The notes below the pieces were generated by a model. The model was not told where the DNA came from and made no database searches. It saw only the letters and a list, made by a program, of their open reading frames with translations. A stretch of DNA of 64,000 bases, from NCBI RefSeq assembly GCF_018614975.1, contig NZ_JAGGNR010000032.1:1-64000 (forward strand), read 5' to 3'. The position numbers and the translations under genes are program-made. This stretch comes from Paenibacillus polymyxa (GTDB lineage: Bacteria > Bacillota > Bacilli > Paenibacillales > Paenibacillaceae). Shown here piece by piece: positions 1 to 9,700 of this stretch (position 1 is the stretch's first letter; every line of letters begins with the position of its first letter).

Positions 1-45
1 TATCTTATAGGGTACATTTTACATGAGAGCACAATGGGGTTATTT

Positions 46-576
46 TTACTTGTCAGCGAGTGCATCACAGAATGCCTTGCCATAAGGGGGAAGGTCAGGC
101 GGACGACGTGCTGAGATGATATGTCCATCAACAACAACGGCTTCATCTTTCCAGATGGCACCTGCATTTTCCATGTCATCCCGAATACCTGGTGTAGAAG
201 TTACTGTAACCCCGTCCAGAATTTTGGCAGAAATCAGCACCCAGCCCGCATGACAGATCTGTCCAATCGGTTTCCGGTCTGCATTCATTTCCTTTACAAG
301 CTCCAGTACTTTGGGATAACGACGCAGCTTGTCTGGCGCCCAGCCGCCTGGCACGAGAATACCATCGTAATCTGAACTGTCCAGTTCATCGAAACTGTAT
401 TCGGCTTCAGCAGGCACACCATATTTGCCAATATAGGTTTTTCCTTTTTTCTCTCCAGCAAGATGCACTTCTGCACCTTCTTCACGAACCCGATGTACAG
501 GGTACCACAATTCTAAATCTTCGAATTCTTCATCGACCAGAGCGATGACTTTTTTACCCGTTAATCTCATTTTCAT
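46..576 (-). CDS. DJ-1/PfpI family protein (type 1 glutamine amidotransferase-like)
   Basis: The 176-residue product is a single-domain DJ-1/PfpI protein, the family of B. subtilis general stress protein 18. Members include glyoxalase/deglycase-like and protease-like stress proteins, so the exact reaction cannot be read from the sequence. The nucleophile elbow is visible as QICHAGW, with the likely catalytic Cys near residue 108 followed by His, and an acidic DEEFED segment near residue 15 supplies the family's conserved Glu region. Length is normal for the family. The start is preceded by GAGGAGAG on the minus strand; a second Met lies two codons downstream. It reads out of the window's left edge and has no clear operon partner here. 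Confidence 0.88.
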   Translation of the reverse strand: MKMRLTGKKVIALVDEEFEDLELWYPVHRVREEGAEVHLAGEKKGKTYIGKYGVPAEAEYSFDELDSSDYDGILVPGGWAPDKLRRYPKVLELVKEMNADRKPIGQICHAGWVLISAKILDGVTVTSTPGIRDDMENAGAIWKDEAVVVDGHIISARRPPDLPPYGKAFCDALADK

Positions 577-830
577 CTCTCCTCATACAGTATTCTTTGC
601 TGGACTTTTTACGGTGATTAGGTCTGTTGCGTCTTAATTGTAACAGATTCTCCAAGGGACTTCATGGAAGTGCATATTCGGTTTGGAGGAAGCGATTACA
701 AGTCAGTGACCGCCTGCATTCGACAACCTTCATCTGGAGGGAGTGGTAATTTGTGCAACCTTTCGTTTATAGCAGGATTTGAGCCGAAATAGGTCGAATG
801 GTAATTATATAGAGTTATAGAACGAATGAG

Positions 831-1283
831 GTGATGGTGGTGCGCAAGTCCTGCAGATGTGGACATGTAATGGAGTTGGAATTAAGAACAGTGGTATACG
901 CCAAAAAAGTGGAGATTCGAAACGTACCCGTATTTGCGTGTACAGACTGTGTATCATACGAAGTGCTTCCGCCGGTCAAGCCGGACTTAACAGAATGCAT
1001 AAGCACATTGGGTGAACAGCCCGTGAAGCAGGACGTATCTTTTGGTGAACGTAATGAACTGGCAGACCTGTTTCATGAGCTACTGCTGGCCTGGCCGGAT
1101 GCGACCGATCGGGAGATGGAATATCGAATGCAGCAAGCAGTGGAAGAGCGTATCAATCTGCTGCTGGACATCATGGGTTACGCAACGAAGTCTGGTGATG
1201 CAGCGTGGATTGAGACCACGGAGCGCAGATTAAGTCAATTATCCGGATTTGTGTGGCAGGAGTACTTCTCAAATGCTGTCTAA
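831..1283 (+). CDS. Putative zinc-ribbon protein of unknown function
   Basis: This 150-residue protein opens with a CRC motif and has a CTDC motif about 30 residues later, which together look like a four-cysteine zinc ribbon of the YgiT/MqsA N-terminal kind. The remaining 100 residues are mostly helical and acidic, with no motif I recognise. The start is uncertain because GTG, ATG, GTG and GTG occur in consecutive codons (831, 834, 837, 840) behind the Shine-Dalgarno-like GAGGTG at 827-832; one of the later ones is best spaced. It stands alone between the divergent PfpI gene and ytxJ. No toxin gene is adjacent, so a toxin-antitoxin role is not supported. The metal-binding idea is inferred from cysteine spacing only. 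Confidence 0.65.
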   Translation: MMVVRKSCRCGHVMELELRTVVYAKKVEIRNVPVFACTDCVSYEVLPPVKPDLTECISTLGEQPVKQDVSFGERNELADLFHELLLAWPDATDREMEYRMQQAVEERINLLLDIMGYATKSGDAAWIETTERRLSQLSGFVWQEYFSNAV

Positions 1284-1405
1284 TTTTGACGTGTAAAATG
1301 CTTGTTTTCATGAAAATTGGCTTTTTCGCGCACTTTTTGTTAAGATATCGAAGAGTGAAAACGCTCAACATAGCGGTATTCCTGGTAAAGGGGGATGTAT
1401 ATCTA

Positions 1406-1753
1406 ATGGCTGACATGACTAAAATGACAAGTATTGAACAGCTAAACTCCGCAGTGGAGGCTACCAAGGATCAACCCTTGCTTCTGTTTAAGCATAGCAC
1501 GCGCTGTCCGATCAGCTCGAACGCTTATCAGGAGATGAACGATTATTTGCTTAACAATGCCAATGAACAAGTGAAATATGGCATCATCTATGTTGTGGAA
1601 GATCGCCCGGTATCGAATGAAGCAGCAGACAAGCTGGGTGTTAAGCACGAATCTCCACAGGCAATCCTGATCAAAAAGGGAATTCCTGTATGGCATACTT
1701 CCCATTCAGATATTACTAGAACCACACTTGCGAATGTTTTGAGTGAGTCCTAA
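1406..1753 (+). CDS. ytxJ: YtxJ-like bacilliredoxin-type protein
   Basis: The 115-residue product matches the YtxJ family, a thioredoxin-fold group thought to act in bacillithiol redox chemistry in the cytoplasm. A single cysteine in the HSTRCPIS motif (about residue 34) sits where thioredoxins carry CxxC, which fits a monothiol bacilliredoxin-like mechanism. The frame stays open upstream to about 1253, but the ATG at 1406 is chosen because AAAGGGGGA lies just ahead and the family normally starts at this point. The gene directly precedes ccpA, 92 bases away, and could share transcripts with it. Confidence 0.82.
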   Translation: MADMTKMTSIEQLNSAVEATKDQPLLLFKHSTRCPISSNAYQEMNDYLLNNANEQVKYGIIYVVEDRPVSNEAADKLGVKHESPQAILIKKGIPVWHTSHSDITRTTLANVLSES

Positions 1754-1845
1754 AGCCTATTTTAATTGATTAATGCAAAAATTTGTCGTAATATAAATCT
1801 TAATGAAAATGGTATGAAAATTTACTGGTAATGGAGAGAAGTACT

Positions 1846-2859
1846 GTGACGGTAACCATTTATGATGTGGCACGTGAAGCTGGAGTGTCTATGGCAACGG
1901 TATCACGGGTAGTTAATAATAACCCTAATGTCAAACCGCAAACGCGGAAAAAAGTATATGAAGCCATCGAACGGTTGGGATATCGTCCGAATGCTGTAGC
2001 CAGAGGTCTGGCAAGCAAGAAGACAACCACGGTCGGGGTCGTTATTCCAGATATTTCGAACTCAACCTTCGCGGAGATTGCCCGCGGAATTGAAGATATT
2101 GCGAATATGTATCACTACAATATTATTTTGTGTAATGCAGACAAGAAAAAAGAAAAAGAAATTCGTGTTATTAACACGTTGCTCGAAAAACAAGTAGACG
2201 GACTGCTCTTCATGGGCGGAACAGTAACGGATGAACACATTCAGGCGTTCCAGTCTGCGGCTGTGCCGATCGTACTTTGTGCAACGAGTGATGAGAAGGG
2301 CACATTCCCTTCGGTGGATATTGACCATGAGGCGGCTGCGTTTGACGCGGTAAACACCCTGATTCGTCATGGACACAAGGAAATTGCGATGATCAGTGGT
2401 ACACTGCAAGATCCGGCGAATGGATATGCCCGTTTCCAAGGTTACAAGAAAGCACTCGAAGCAGCAGGCATGGAATACCAAGAGGATCTGGTACGTATCG
2501 GTAACTATCGTTATGAATCCGGTGTGGAAGCGATGAAATATTTCCTCGGACTGAGGAAGAAGCCGTCAGCGATCTTTGCTGCAACAGATGAAATGGCGAT
2601 TGGTGCCATTCACAGCATTCAGGATGAAGGCCTGAAAGTACCGGATGATTTCTCCATTATTAGTGTGGATAACATCCGTATGGCTTCCATGGTGCGTCCT
2701 CAGTTGACAACAGTGGCTCAGCCAATGTACGACCTTGGCGCGGTAGCGATGCGTTTGCTGACCAAGTTGATGAAGAAAGAAAATGTGGAGAACCCACGGG
2801 TTATTTTGCCGCATGAAACGATTCTTCGTCTGTCTGTAAGTCACGCAGATGTGGTTTAA
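1846..2859 (+). CDS. ccpA: Catabolite control protein A (LacI/GalR family)
   Basis: CcpA is the global carbon catabolite regulator of Bacillales. It binds cre operators together with HPr or Crh phosphorylated on Ser46. The protein has the LacI-type helix-turn-helix at its N terminus ([20 protein letters not shown]), a hinge with the family signature [13 protein letters not shown] and a periplasmic-binding-protein-like effector core to the C terminus. Similarity to B. subtilis CcpA is obvious along the whole length. The GTG at 1846 (337 residues) is preferred over the ATG at 1831, because GGAGAG at 1833-1838 then becomes a well spaced ribosome binding site. A candidate cre site lies in the same window between acuA and acsA. 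Confidence 0.95.
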   Translation: MTVTIYDVAREAGVSMATVSRVVNNNPNVKPQTRKKVYEAIERLGYRPNAVARGLASKKTTTVGVVIPDISNSTFAEIARGIEDIANMYHYNIILCNADKKKEKEIRVINTLLEKQVDGLLFMGGTVTDEHIQAFQSAAVPIVLCATSDEKGTFPSVDIDHEAAAFDAVNTLIRHGHKEIAMISGTLQDPANGYARFQGYKKALEAAGMEYQEDLVRIGNYRYESGVEAMKYFLGLRKKPSAIFAATDEMAIGAIHSIQDEGLKVPDDFSIISVDNIRMASMVRPQLTTVAQPMYDLGAVAMRLLTKLMKKENVENPRVILPHETILRLSVSHADVV

Positions 2860-2913
2860 TCGGGATTATATACAATAAGGGAGAAGCCATTCTCTCTACA
2901 TAGTGGATATGCG

Positions 2914-2935
2914 AAAGCTCCGGAGACGGGGCTTT
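2914..2935 (+). terminator. Weak intrinsic terminator after ccpA
   Basis: An 8-bp stem AAAGCTCC/GGGGCTTT (one G-T pair) with a 6-base loop is followed by only four T residues. It sits between ccpA and mtnN, and read-through is likely. Confidence 0.45.
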
Positions 2936-2978
2936 TGTGCTGAATGAGGTTAAAAGTGAAAACAGGAGGTGTCGGAAG

Positions 2979-3674
2979 ATGCGTGAAACGATTGGGATTA
3001 TCGGAGCGATGGATGAGGAAGTTGAGCTTTTGCTGGCAGGCATGAAGCAGCTTGAAACGGTCAAACAAACCGGCATTACATACGTTGCAGGCGAGTGGCT
3101 GGGCAAGCAAATTGTCGTGTGCAAATCCGGCGTAGGTAAAGTAAATGCAGCGGTTACAACGCAGATCTTGATTGATCGTTTTCAGGTTAATCGGATTATC
3201 TTCACAGGTGTCGCGGGTGCACTTAACCCCGATCTGAACATTGGGGATATGGTTATATCGTCTGTATGTGTTCAGCACGACATGGATGTAACGCCACTGG
3301 GGTTCGCACGCGGGGTTATTCCTTACCAGGAGACATCTGCATTCCCTGCCGAGGCTTCGCTTATTAAACTGGCTGAAGAAGCATGTAAAGCTCAGGGAGC
3401 CAATTACCTGATTGGTAAAGTGTTATCGGGAGACCAATTTATCGCGAATAAAGATACGGTTAACATGTTATATACTGAAATGGACGGTGCATGTGCCGAG
3501 ATGGAAGGGGCAGCAGTTGCTCAGGTCTGTTACATGAATCGAGTACCTTTTGTTGTCCTGCGTGGTATGTCAGATAAAGCGGATGGTTCGGCACATGTTA
3601 ACTTTGCTGAATTCACCGTGGAATCTTCGCAACGTTCACACCGCATTGTGGAGCATATGCTCGAGAATATGTAA
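2979..3674 (+). CDS. mtnN: 5'-methylthioadenosine/S-adenosylhomocysteine nucleosidase
   Basis: MtnN (Pfs) hydrolyses methylthioadenosine and S-adenosylhomocysteine to adenine plus the ribosyl product, feeding methionine salvage and the activated methyl cycle in the cytoplasm. The 231-residue product begins IGIIGAMDEEVELL with the conserved catalytic Glu, and carries SGDQFI, the ribose-binding EMEGAAVAQVC segment and the proton-donor Asp in RGMSDKAD. The frame is open from 2937, but ATG 2979 is chosen because AGGAGGT at 2964-2970 is perfectly placed and family length fits. It lies downstream of ccpA and converges with acuA. Confidence 0.95.
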   Translation: MRETIGIIGAMDEEVELLLAGMKQLETVKQTGITYVAGEWLGKQIVVCKSGVGKVNAAVTTQILIDRFQVNRIIFTGVAGALNPDLNIGDMVISSVCVQHDMDVTPLGFARGVIPYQETSAFPAEASLIKLAEEACKAQGANYLIGKVLSGDQFIANKDTVNMLYTEMDGACAEMEGAAVAQVCYMNRVPFVVLRGMSDKADGSAHVNFAEFTVESSQRSHRIVEHMLENM

Positions 3675-3713
3675 CGGCATTGGCTTGGACTGTGATGTAA
3701 TACGTTATGAATG

Positions 3714-3778
3714 AAAAACCGCCTATCGATCAGCTGTTCCAGGAAGTTATGGAGCAACGCTGCGAGAAGCGGTTTTTT
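3714..3778. terminator. Probable bidirectional terminator between mtnN and acuA
   Basis: AAAAACCGC pairs with GCGGTTTTTT about 46 bases later, giving a T-run on both strands between two convergent genes. The loop is long, so the structure is only moderately convincing. Confidence 0.5.
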
Positions 3779-3813
3779 ATGTATATCGGTTATTAAAATG
3801 GTTCCTTGAATCA

Positions 3814-4446
3814 TCAATACATAAACCGATGGCGGAAGCGTACACGATCAAACTGTTCTTCCGATGTGATGGGCACCTGACTTCCGATACGTACCATCAA
3901 ACAGTTCGCAGGATGTGAACAGATTTCGGGGTCGTCTGTTGCATACCAGGTCATGTCGATCGTTTCCATCAGCCTCTCCATCATTTTGCGATAATCCCAT
4001 ACGTTTAGTCCGCTGCCCTTCAGATCCCAATGCCAATAATATTCTGTGGTGAAAATAATGTAGTTCTCCATATATTTATCATCCAAAGCTGTAAGCAACA
4101 TTTCACGTCCAACGCCAAGCGAGCGGTAGTCGTCCGCAACCTCGATTGCTCCAAGCTCAATCAAATCAGTCATGTTGCCCTCAGACCAGCGCTCGCATTC
4201 ATCCGCATAGTGAAAAGTTACATAGCCGATAATTGTTTCATTTTCGTGTGCGATGATGATTCGTCCTTCTGGCAATGCTGCAATTTCGGCCAATGCTTCC
4301 TGCTGCTCGGTTGGGCGTCGAAAGGCATCCAGATCCGGATGGAAGGCAAGATTGGTTATCTTCTCGGCCTGCACGGGGCCTTCAATCGTAATTCGATGGC
4401 CGGACTTGAAGCTGGAACGCATGTGATGTTCCTTGATATGTTTCAT
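3814..4446 (-). CDS. acuA: Acetoin utilization N-acetyltransferase AcuA
   Basis: AcuA is a GNAT-family lysine acetyltransferase that inactivates acetyl-CoA synthetase AcsA in B. subtilis. The 210-residue product matches AcuA closely, including LDAFR, ALPEGRIIIA, LIELGAIEVADDYRS, TEYYWHWDLKGSGLNVW and the terminal RFRHRFMY. The acetyl-CoA loop is RSLGVGREML. The start is preceded by GGAGAGAGGAG on the minus strand. It is divergent from acsA, as in B. subtilis, but acuB and the deacetylase gene acuC are not behind it; mtnN converges instead. The shared intergenic region carries a candidate cre site. Confidence 0.93.
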   Translation of the reverse strand: MKHIKEHHMRSSFKSGHRITIEGPVQAEKITNLAFHPDLDAFRRPTEQQEALAEIAALPEGRIIIAHENETIIGYVTFHYADECERWSEGNMTDLIELGAIEVADDYRSLGVGREMLLTALDDKYMENYIIFTTEYYWHWDLKGSGLNVWDYRKMMERLMETIDMTWYATDDPEICSHPANCLMVRIGSQVPITSEEQFDRVRFRHRFMY

Positions 4447-4479
4447 GGTTCATGCTCCTCTCTCCCCCTGCTTATTGAG

Positions 4480-4495
4480 GTTGTTCATAAAGTCC
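4480..4495. repeat. Short dispersed repeat, copy 1
   Basis: GTTGTTCATAAAGTCC differs at one base from the 16-mer at 23696-23711. It lies in the acuA-acsA intergenic region, just upstream of a TATAGCAAAAATC...GATTTGCTATA inverted repeat (about 4497-4556). Confidence 0.45.
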
Positions 4496-4648
4496 GCTAT
4501 AGCAAAAATCCAAAAAATTGAAAAGCCATAGACGACAATTGAAAAGATTTGCTATAATTGCGTAGACAAAAAATGTTCACAATTCAATACAGTATAGTTA
4601 ACATCTGTTTGGCCGAGCAAGTACATGATGAGAAGTTCTCTCTACTAA

Positions 4649-4662
4649 TGTAAGCGCTAACT
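4649..4662. promoter_or_regulatory. Candidate cre (CcpA) operator for acsA/acuA
   Basis: TGTAAGCGCTAACT matches the Bacillales cre consensus TGWAANCGNTNWCA at all but the last position and has the palindromic AGCGCT centre. It lies 82 bases ahead of acsA and downstream of a TATAAT at 4553-4558 that could be the acsA -10 box, a placement suited to roadblock or promoter repression. In B. subtilis, acsA and acuA are both CcpA-controlled. Confidence 0.6.
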
Positions 4663-4743
4663 GGAAGTTCAGTCAACACAAAGGCAATGCGAATTTAACC
4701 CCTAACGGGAATCGAAATGTCGAGTTGAAGGAGGCTGGCAAGC

Positions 4744-6468
4744 ATGAGTCAAGCACATGGTGAGATGCTGCAAACGGTTGTGTCTGAATCTAATCTGGGC
4801 GATTACACGGAGGCGAGAAGCCGGTTCGATTGGGAATCGGTGGAAAGGCACTTTACGTGGCACGCCAGCGGAAAAGTTAACATGGCGCATGAAGCGATTG
4901 ATCGTCATGTACTGGAAGGAAGGGGCGGGAAAACCGCTTTATTGTATAGCGATGCTTCGCGCGAAGAGGCCTATACTTTTGCTGATCTAAGTGAGCAGTC
5001 GAGTCGGTTTGGGAACGTTCTCCGCAAATATGGCATAGCCAAAGGGGAACGAGTGTTTATTTTTATGCCTCGAAGTCCGGAGCTGTATTTTAGTCTTTTG
5101 GGTATATTGAAGGCTGGAGCCATCGCGGGCCCGTTGTTCGAAGCGTTTATGGAAACGGCTGTGAAGGATCGGCTGGAGGATAGCGGAGCAGTAGCACTGG
5201 TTACCACTCCGGAATTACTGAAGCGCATCAAACGTTCCGAATTGCCCGAACTCAAACATATATTTATTGTGGGTGGGGGCGCGCAGACGGAAGAAGGACT
5301 CATCGATTTTGATGCAGAGATGTCTGCCGCTTCGGATGAGATGGAAGTGGAGTGGCTGAACCGTGAGGATGGTTTGCTTATTCATTATACCTCAGGCTCT
5401 ACAGGTAAACCCAAAGGGGTGTACCATGTTCAGAATGCCATGATTCAGCACTATTATACAGGTAAGGTTGTGCTGGATTTACGTGAGGATGATGTGTACT
5501 GGTGCACTGCTGACCCTGGTTGGGTGACAGGTACCTCTTATGGGATCTTTGCTCCATGGCTCAACGGAGTGACCAATGTGATACGGGGTGGGCGTTTCAG
5601 TCCTCAAGATTGGTACAGCACCATCCAGAAGAACAAAGTCACGATCTGGTACAGTGCACCAACGGCCTTTCGTATGCTGATGGGAGCGGGAGAAGAGACC
5701 ATTGCCCAGCATGATCTGAGCAGTCTGCGTCACGTCATGTCGGTCGGTGAACCGCTCAATCCGGAGGTTGTTCGTTGGGGATGGAAAGCCTATGGTCAGC
5801 GAATTCATGATACATGGTGGATGACCGAAACAGGCGCACAGTTGATCTGTAACTATCCCGGAATGCCGATCAAGCCAGGCTCCATGGGACGTCCATTGCC
5901 TGGCATTGAGGCAGCCATTATTGATGATCGCGGGCAGGAATTGCCGCCATACAGTATGGGTAATCTGGCCATACGGGCACCTTGGCCATCCATGATGGCG
6001 AAGATCTGGAATAACCCTGTGAAATACGAGGAGTATTTCAGGCTTACGGGCTGGTATGTATCCGGTGACTCGGCTTATATGGATGAAGAAGGATATTTCT
6101 GGTTCCAGGGACGTATTGATGATGTGATTAATTCGTCAGGCGAGCGTATCGGCCCCTTTGAGGTGGAGAGCAAGCTTGTGGAGCATCCTGCAGTAGCAGA
6201 GGCGGGTGTAATCGGTAAGCCGGATGTGACACGTGGGGAGATCATCAAGGCCTTTGTGGCGCTTCGTGAAGGATATGAGGCGACGCCGGAACTGAAAGAA
6301 GAGATTTATCGTTTTGTCAAAGAAGGCCTGTCTGCCCACGCTGCTCCGCGTGAGATTGAATTCAAGGATAAACTGCCCAAGACACGTTCCGGCAAGATCA
6401 TGCGCCGTGTGCTGAAGGCCTGGGAGCTTGATCTGCCAGCAGGAGATCTATCTACCATTGAAGACTAA
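4744..6468 (+). CDS. acsA: Acetyl-CoA synthetase
   Basis: AcsA activates acetate to acetyl-CoA through an acetyl-adenylate, scavenging acetate in the cytoplasm. The 574-residue product has the AMP-binding P-loop YTSGSTGKPKG (about residues 215-225), the A5 region TWWMTETGAQ, the hinge segment SGDSAYMDEEGYFWFQGRIDD and the C-terminal PKTRSGKIMRR. The lysine there (about residue 551) corresponds to the one acetylated by AcuA in B. subtilis AcsA (Lys549). Length matches the B. subtilis enzyme. GAAGGAGG precedes the ATG. It is divergent from acuA and probably repressed by CcpA through the site at 4649. Confidence 0.95.
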   Translation: MSQAHGEMLQTVVSESNLGDYTEARSRFDWESVERHFTWHASGKVNMAHEAIDRHVLEGRGGKTALLYSDASREEAYTFADLSEQSSRFGNVLRKYGIAKGERVFIFMPRSPELYFSLLGILKAGAIAGPLFEAFMETAVKDRLEDSGAVALVTTPELLKRIKRSELPELKHIFIVGGGAQTEEGLIDFDAEMSAASDEMEVEWLNREDGLLIHYTSGSTGKPKGVYHVQNAMIQHYYTGKVVLDLREDDVYWCTADPGWVTGTSYGIFAPWLNGVTNVIRGGRFSPQDWYSTIQKNKVTIWYSAPTAFRMLMGAGEETIAQHDLSSLRHVMSVGEPLNPEVVRWGWKAYGQRIHDTWWMTETGAQLICNYPGMPIKPGSMGRPLPGIEAAIIDDRGQELPPYSMGNLAIRAPWPSMMAKIWNNPVKYEEYFRLTGWYVSGDSAYMDEEGYFWFQGRIDDVINSSGERIGPFEVESKLVEHPAVAEAGVIGKPDVTRGEIIKAFVALREGYEATPELKEEIYRFVKEGLSAHAAPREIEFKDKLPKTRSGKIMRRVLKAWELDLPAGDLSTIED

Positions 6469-6586
6469 CGCGACAGTGTTAGGATCATCAATGTGTTGGT
6501 ATCGATGCCGATACATTGAGTAGTGGGGAAGAAATTAATATTCTACGGTTCCAAATACAGTGACTCTACCCATTAAAATCGGTTGT

Positions 6587-6627
6587 AAAAGCCTGTTTTA
6601 TGCCCATGGCATGAAGCAGGCTTTTAT
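6587..6627 (+). terminator. acsA terminator
   Basis: AAAAGCCTG pairs with CAGGCTTTT, with an inner ATGCC/GGCAT stem, followed by a T-rich stretch on the plus strand. Confidence 0.75.
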
Positions 6628-6644
6628 TAGCTGCTGCACAACCA

Positions 6645-6687
6645 AATAAAAAGCCGCACCCTCAGATACGGTCTGAGGATGCGGCTT
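6645..6687 (-). terminator. Terminator of the class A PBP gene
   Basis: A long GC-rich hairpin AAGCCGCACCCTCAGA/TCTGAGGATGCGGCTT is followed on the minus strand by TTTTATTT. It ends the gene that begins at 9805. Confidence 0.85.
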
Positions 6688-6709
6688 GTTTGGGATCGCT
6701 ATGCCTGAA

Positions 6710-9700
6710 TCAGGGTTGAAAATGTACGGCTGCAGAAGGCTCGGATTCACCAGCGCTGTTGCTGGCAGATACTTTGAACCATCCGCTGGTAGAAGCAGGC
6801 ACTCCATAATCCATGGTAGTTCTCGACGTTGTTCCAATTTTGGTGTAAGAAGTCGAGCCTGTTTCACTGTAATATACAGCATAACTATCTGCGTTTGGAG
6901 TAGAAGCCCATTGAATACGCAGTCCTTGAGAGAGGGCAGATACGCTGACTTGACCAGGTGTGCCTGGGGCCGTCGTTGTTGTATTATCGATCTGCGTTTC
7001 TCCCGGGGGAATGACTGTACCTGGAACTTCAATCGGTTCATTAATCTCTTCTTCCACAGGAGGAGCTACACCAGCACTATTTACTGTAGCGCTAGGAGCA
7101 GACTCTCTGCCTGCAACATCCACTGCGGTTACATAGAAGGCGAAGTTGCCGCCTTGCGCTGCATATGCAGAGAATGATCTGGATTCTCCAGTCAGAACAA
7201 CTTGACCCTGGTTCTGGAATCCTCCACCGTTCACAGAACGATATAAACGATAACCCACGACATCATTTTCAGGTGTGGCATTAAATGTAATGACAGCTCT
7301 GTCACCCGAGGTTGAGATTCGTACGTTACCTGGTGCATCAGGAGTTTTACCGTTATCTGTTCTTGGATCAATCTGTGTCGGCATGTCTGCATCAGCATCT
7401 TCAGGAAGATAATAAGCAAGTGACTCATGTCGACTCATACGTGAGAATGCATTTTGCAATTCTTTGATGAGATCCGAGATTGGTTTTTTACGCTTGATTA
7501 CTGTTTTTTCCTTCAACATGTCCGAAGGTGTTCCGTCACGCGGAATATAATTGACACCATTGTAAGTAATGTACCTGGCTTTGGCTACACCGTCATCGCT
7601 ATCCTTCGGAACAAACTTGCTGTTGAAAATATCCGTAACAAATTTGTCAGTCATGGATGTTGGCAACTTGCCACTGTATGCTGACACCGTGCGCGTTTCG
7701 ATGCCAGATGGTTTTTTGAACGAATTCGTGACAAACAGATCTTTTTGCGTATCGATCACTTCATTCAGGATTTTCGACCACAGTTGCTGCGCACGTTTTC
7801 TCTGTGATTTACTTTCCAGCGTATTCACGGGCTGTTTGTATCCAACCCACACGCCAAGTGTAATATCTGGTGTATAACCTTCAAACCACACATCTGCGTA
7901 GTTTTGAGTGGAACCCGTTTTACCTACGATTGGCACACTCTTGGCATATTTGTAATTTTCACGTACTTTATCTGCCGTTCCTTCTGTAATAACGGTCCGC
8001 AGCATATCGGTCATCAGGTATGCTGTCTGCTCCGAGAAGGCTTGGACAGGTTCGGTATCGTGTTTATAAACGATGTTGCCTTTGGAATCTACAATTTTGC
8101 TAATCATGTAAGAATCGTTATATACACCATTATTGGCGATAGCACCATAGGCACTGGTTAATTCTTCAACGGTTACACCGTATTGGAGACCTCCGAGAAC
8201 ACCGGTCTGAGCCTGATAGTCTTCCTTCTGAATGGTGGTAATCCCGAGTTTCTTGGCGAAGGTCCAAGCCTTCTCGATCCCTACTTCTTCATTAAACAAC
8301 TTCAGAGCCGGTATATTAAGAGAATAATTCAGTGCTCTGCGAGCAGTGACCAGTCCCTGATACCGGTTATTGGCATTCTTGGCAATATGGTAGCCGCTCG
8401 GACCATTTTTGAGAATGATCGGTGAGTCATCAATAATAGAAGCAGGTTGGACCAGACCCTCATCCAGAGCTGGCAGATAAGCTGCAATAGGTTTCATCGT
8501 TGAACCTGGCTGACGCACCATCTGTGTTGCATAGTTCATCTGTTCGTCCTGGAAATCCCGACCCTCAATCATACCTAGAATAGCACCGGTTTTGTGATTA
8601 ATCAGCATAGCAGCAGTTTGTTCTTTTCCTTTGACAGGATCATCTGCTGAGAAATTGCTGTCATCTTCCGCAATGGTACGCATCGTTTTGTAGATACTTT
8701 TGTTGATGGTCGTGTATATACGATATCCACCTGTCCGCAGTTGCGTCTGAGCTTCCTCTAATAATGCACTGCTTTCCTTCTGAGGTGTGTCTGCATCCGT
8801 AGCTTTGTCTGTAGATTCAGCTGTGTCGGAATTCAACTGTTTCATCAAAATCTGTGCAGCTTGTCGTTCCGTTTCCATCATAAGATATGGATAAGTGTTG
8901 TAAGCCTTGATGGTCTTAGGAGCGAGCGAGCTTTTGATATCAAAAGCAAGAGCTTCGTCATACTCGGACTTATTAATTTTGCCGAGTTCAAGCATACGAC
9001 GCAGTACCAGATGCTGACGGTTGATTGCGCGGTCAAAATTCTCCTCTACAAAATCACCTTTACCGTTAAAAGCGGAGTAAGAGGAGGGGAGTTGTGGCAA
9101 TCCAGCAAGATAAGCAGCTTGAGCGATGTTAATTTTTTCCAGATCGTTAATATTGAACAAACCTTTGGCGGCCGCTTTGATTCCGTAAACGTTGTATCCG
9201 CTGGAACCATTACCAAAAGGAACTTTGTTCAGATAGGCTGTCATAATCTCGTCTTTGGTCAGGAAACGTTCGAGTCGGAGTGAGAGCAAAATTTCTTTCA
9301 CTTTCCGATCTTCCGTGCGATCCAGATTCAAAAACACACGACGCGCCAATTGCTGAGTCAGTGTACTACCGCCGGTTTGGACAGATTCTTTCAGCACTTT
9401 CTGTTTCACGGCACGTAGTGTTCCGCTCATGTCTACACCTTTATGTTCGTAAAAATGATTGTCTTCAATCGAAATGACAGCATCAATAACCTTTTGTGGG
9501 ATCTGGTCCGTAGTGACCGGACGCCTGTCTTCTTCTGTACGTAATTGACCGATCGGACTGCCGTCGGCAAAGTAAGCAAAGCCTGTGATGGAGTTTTCGC
9601 TGACTTTTTGTTCAATCAGGGCCTTTGAACGTACAGGCTCGTCTTTCACAATGGAACTGACGTATCCCATCAAAGCACCGCCTACAAATAGTGCCCCCAT

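Noticed and set aside
1356-1370. Possible cre site ahead of ytxJ-ccpA (TGAAAACGCTCAACA)
   Set aside because: The AACGCT core fits, but the right half is shifted by one base from the cre consensus. Without a mapped promoter it is too weak to list.
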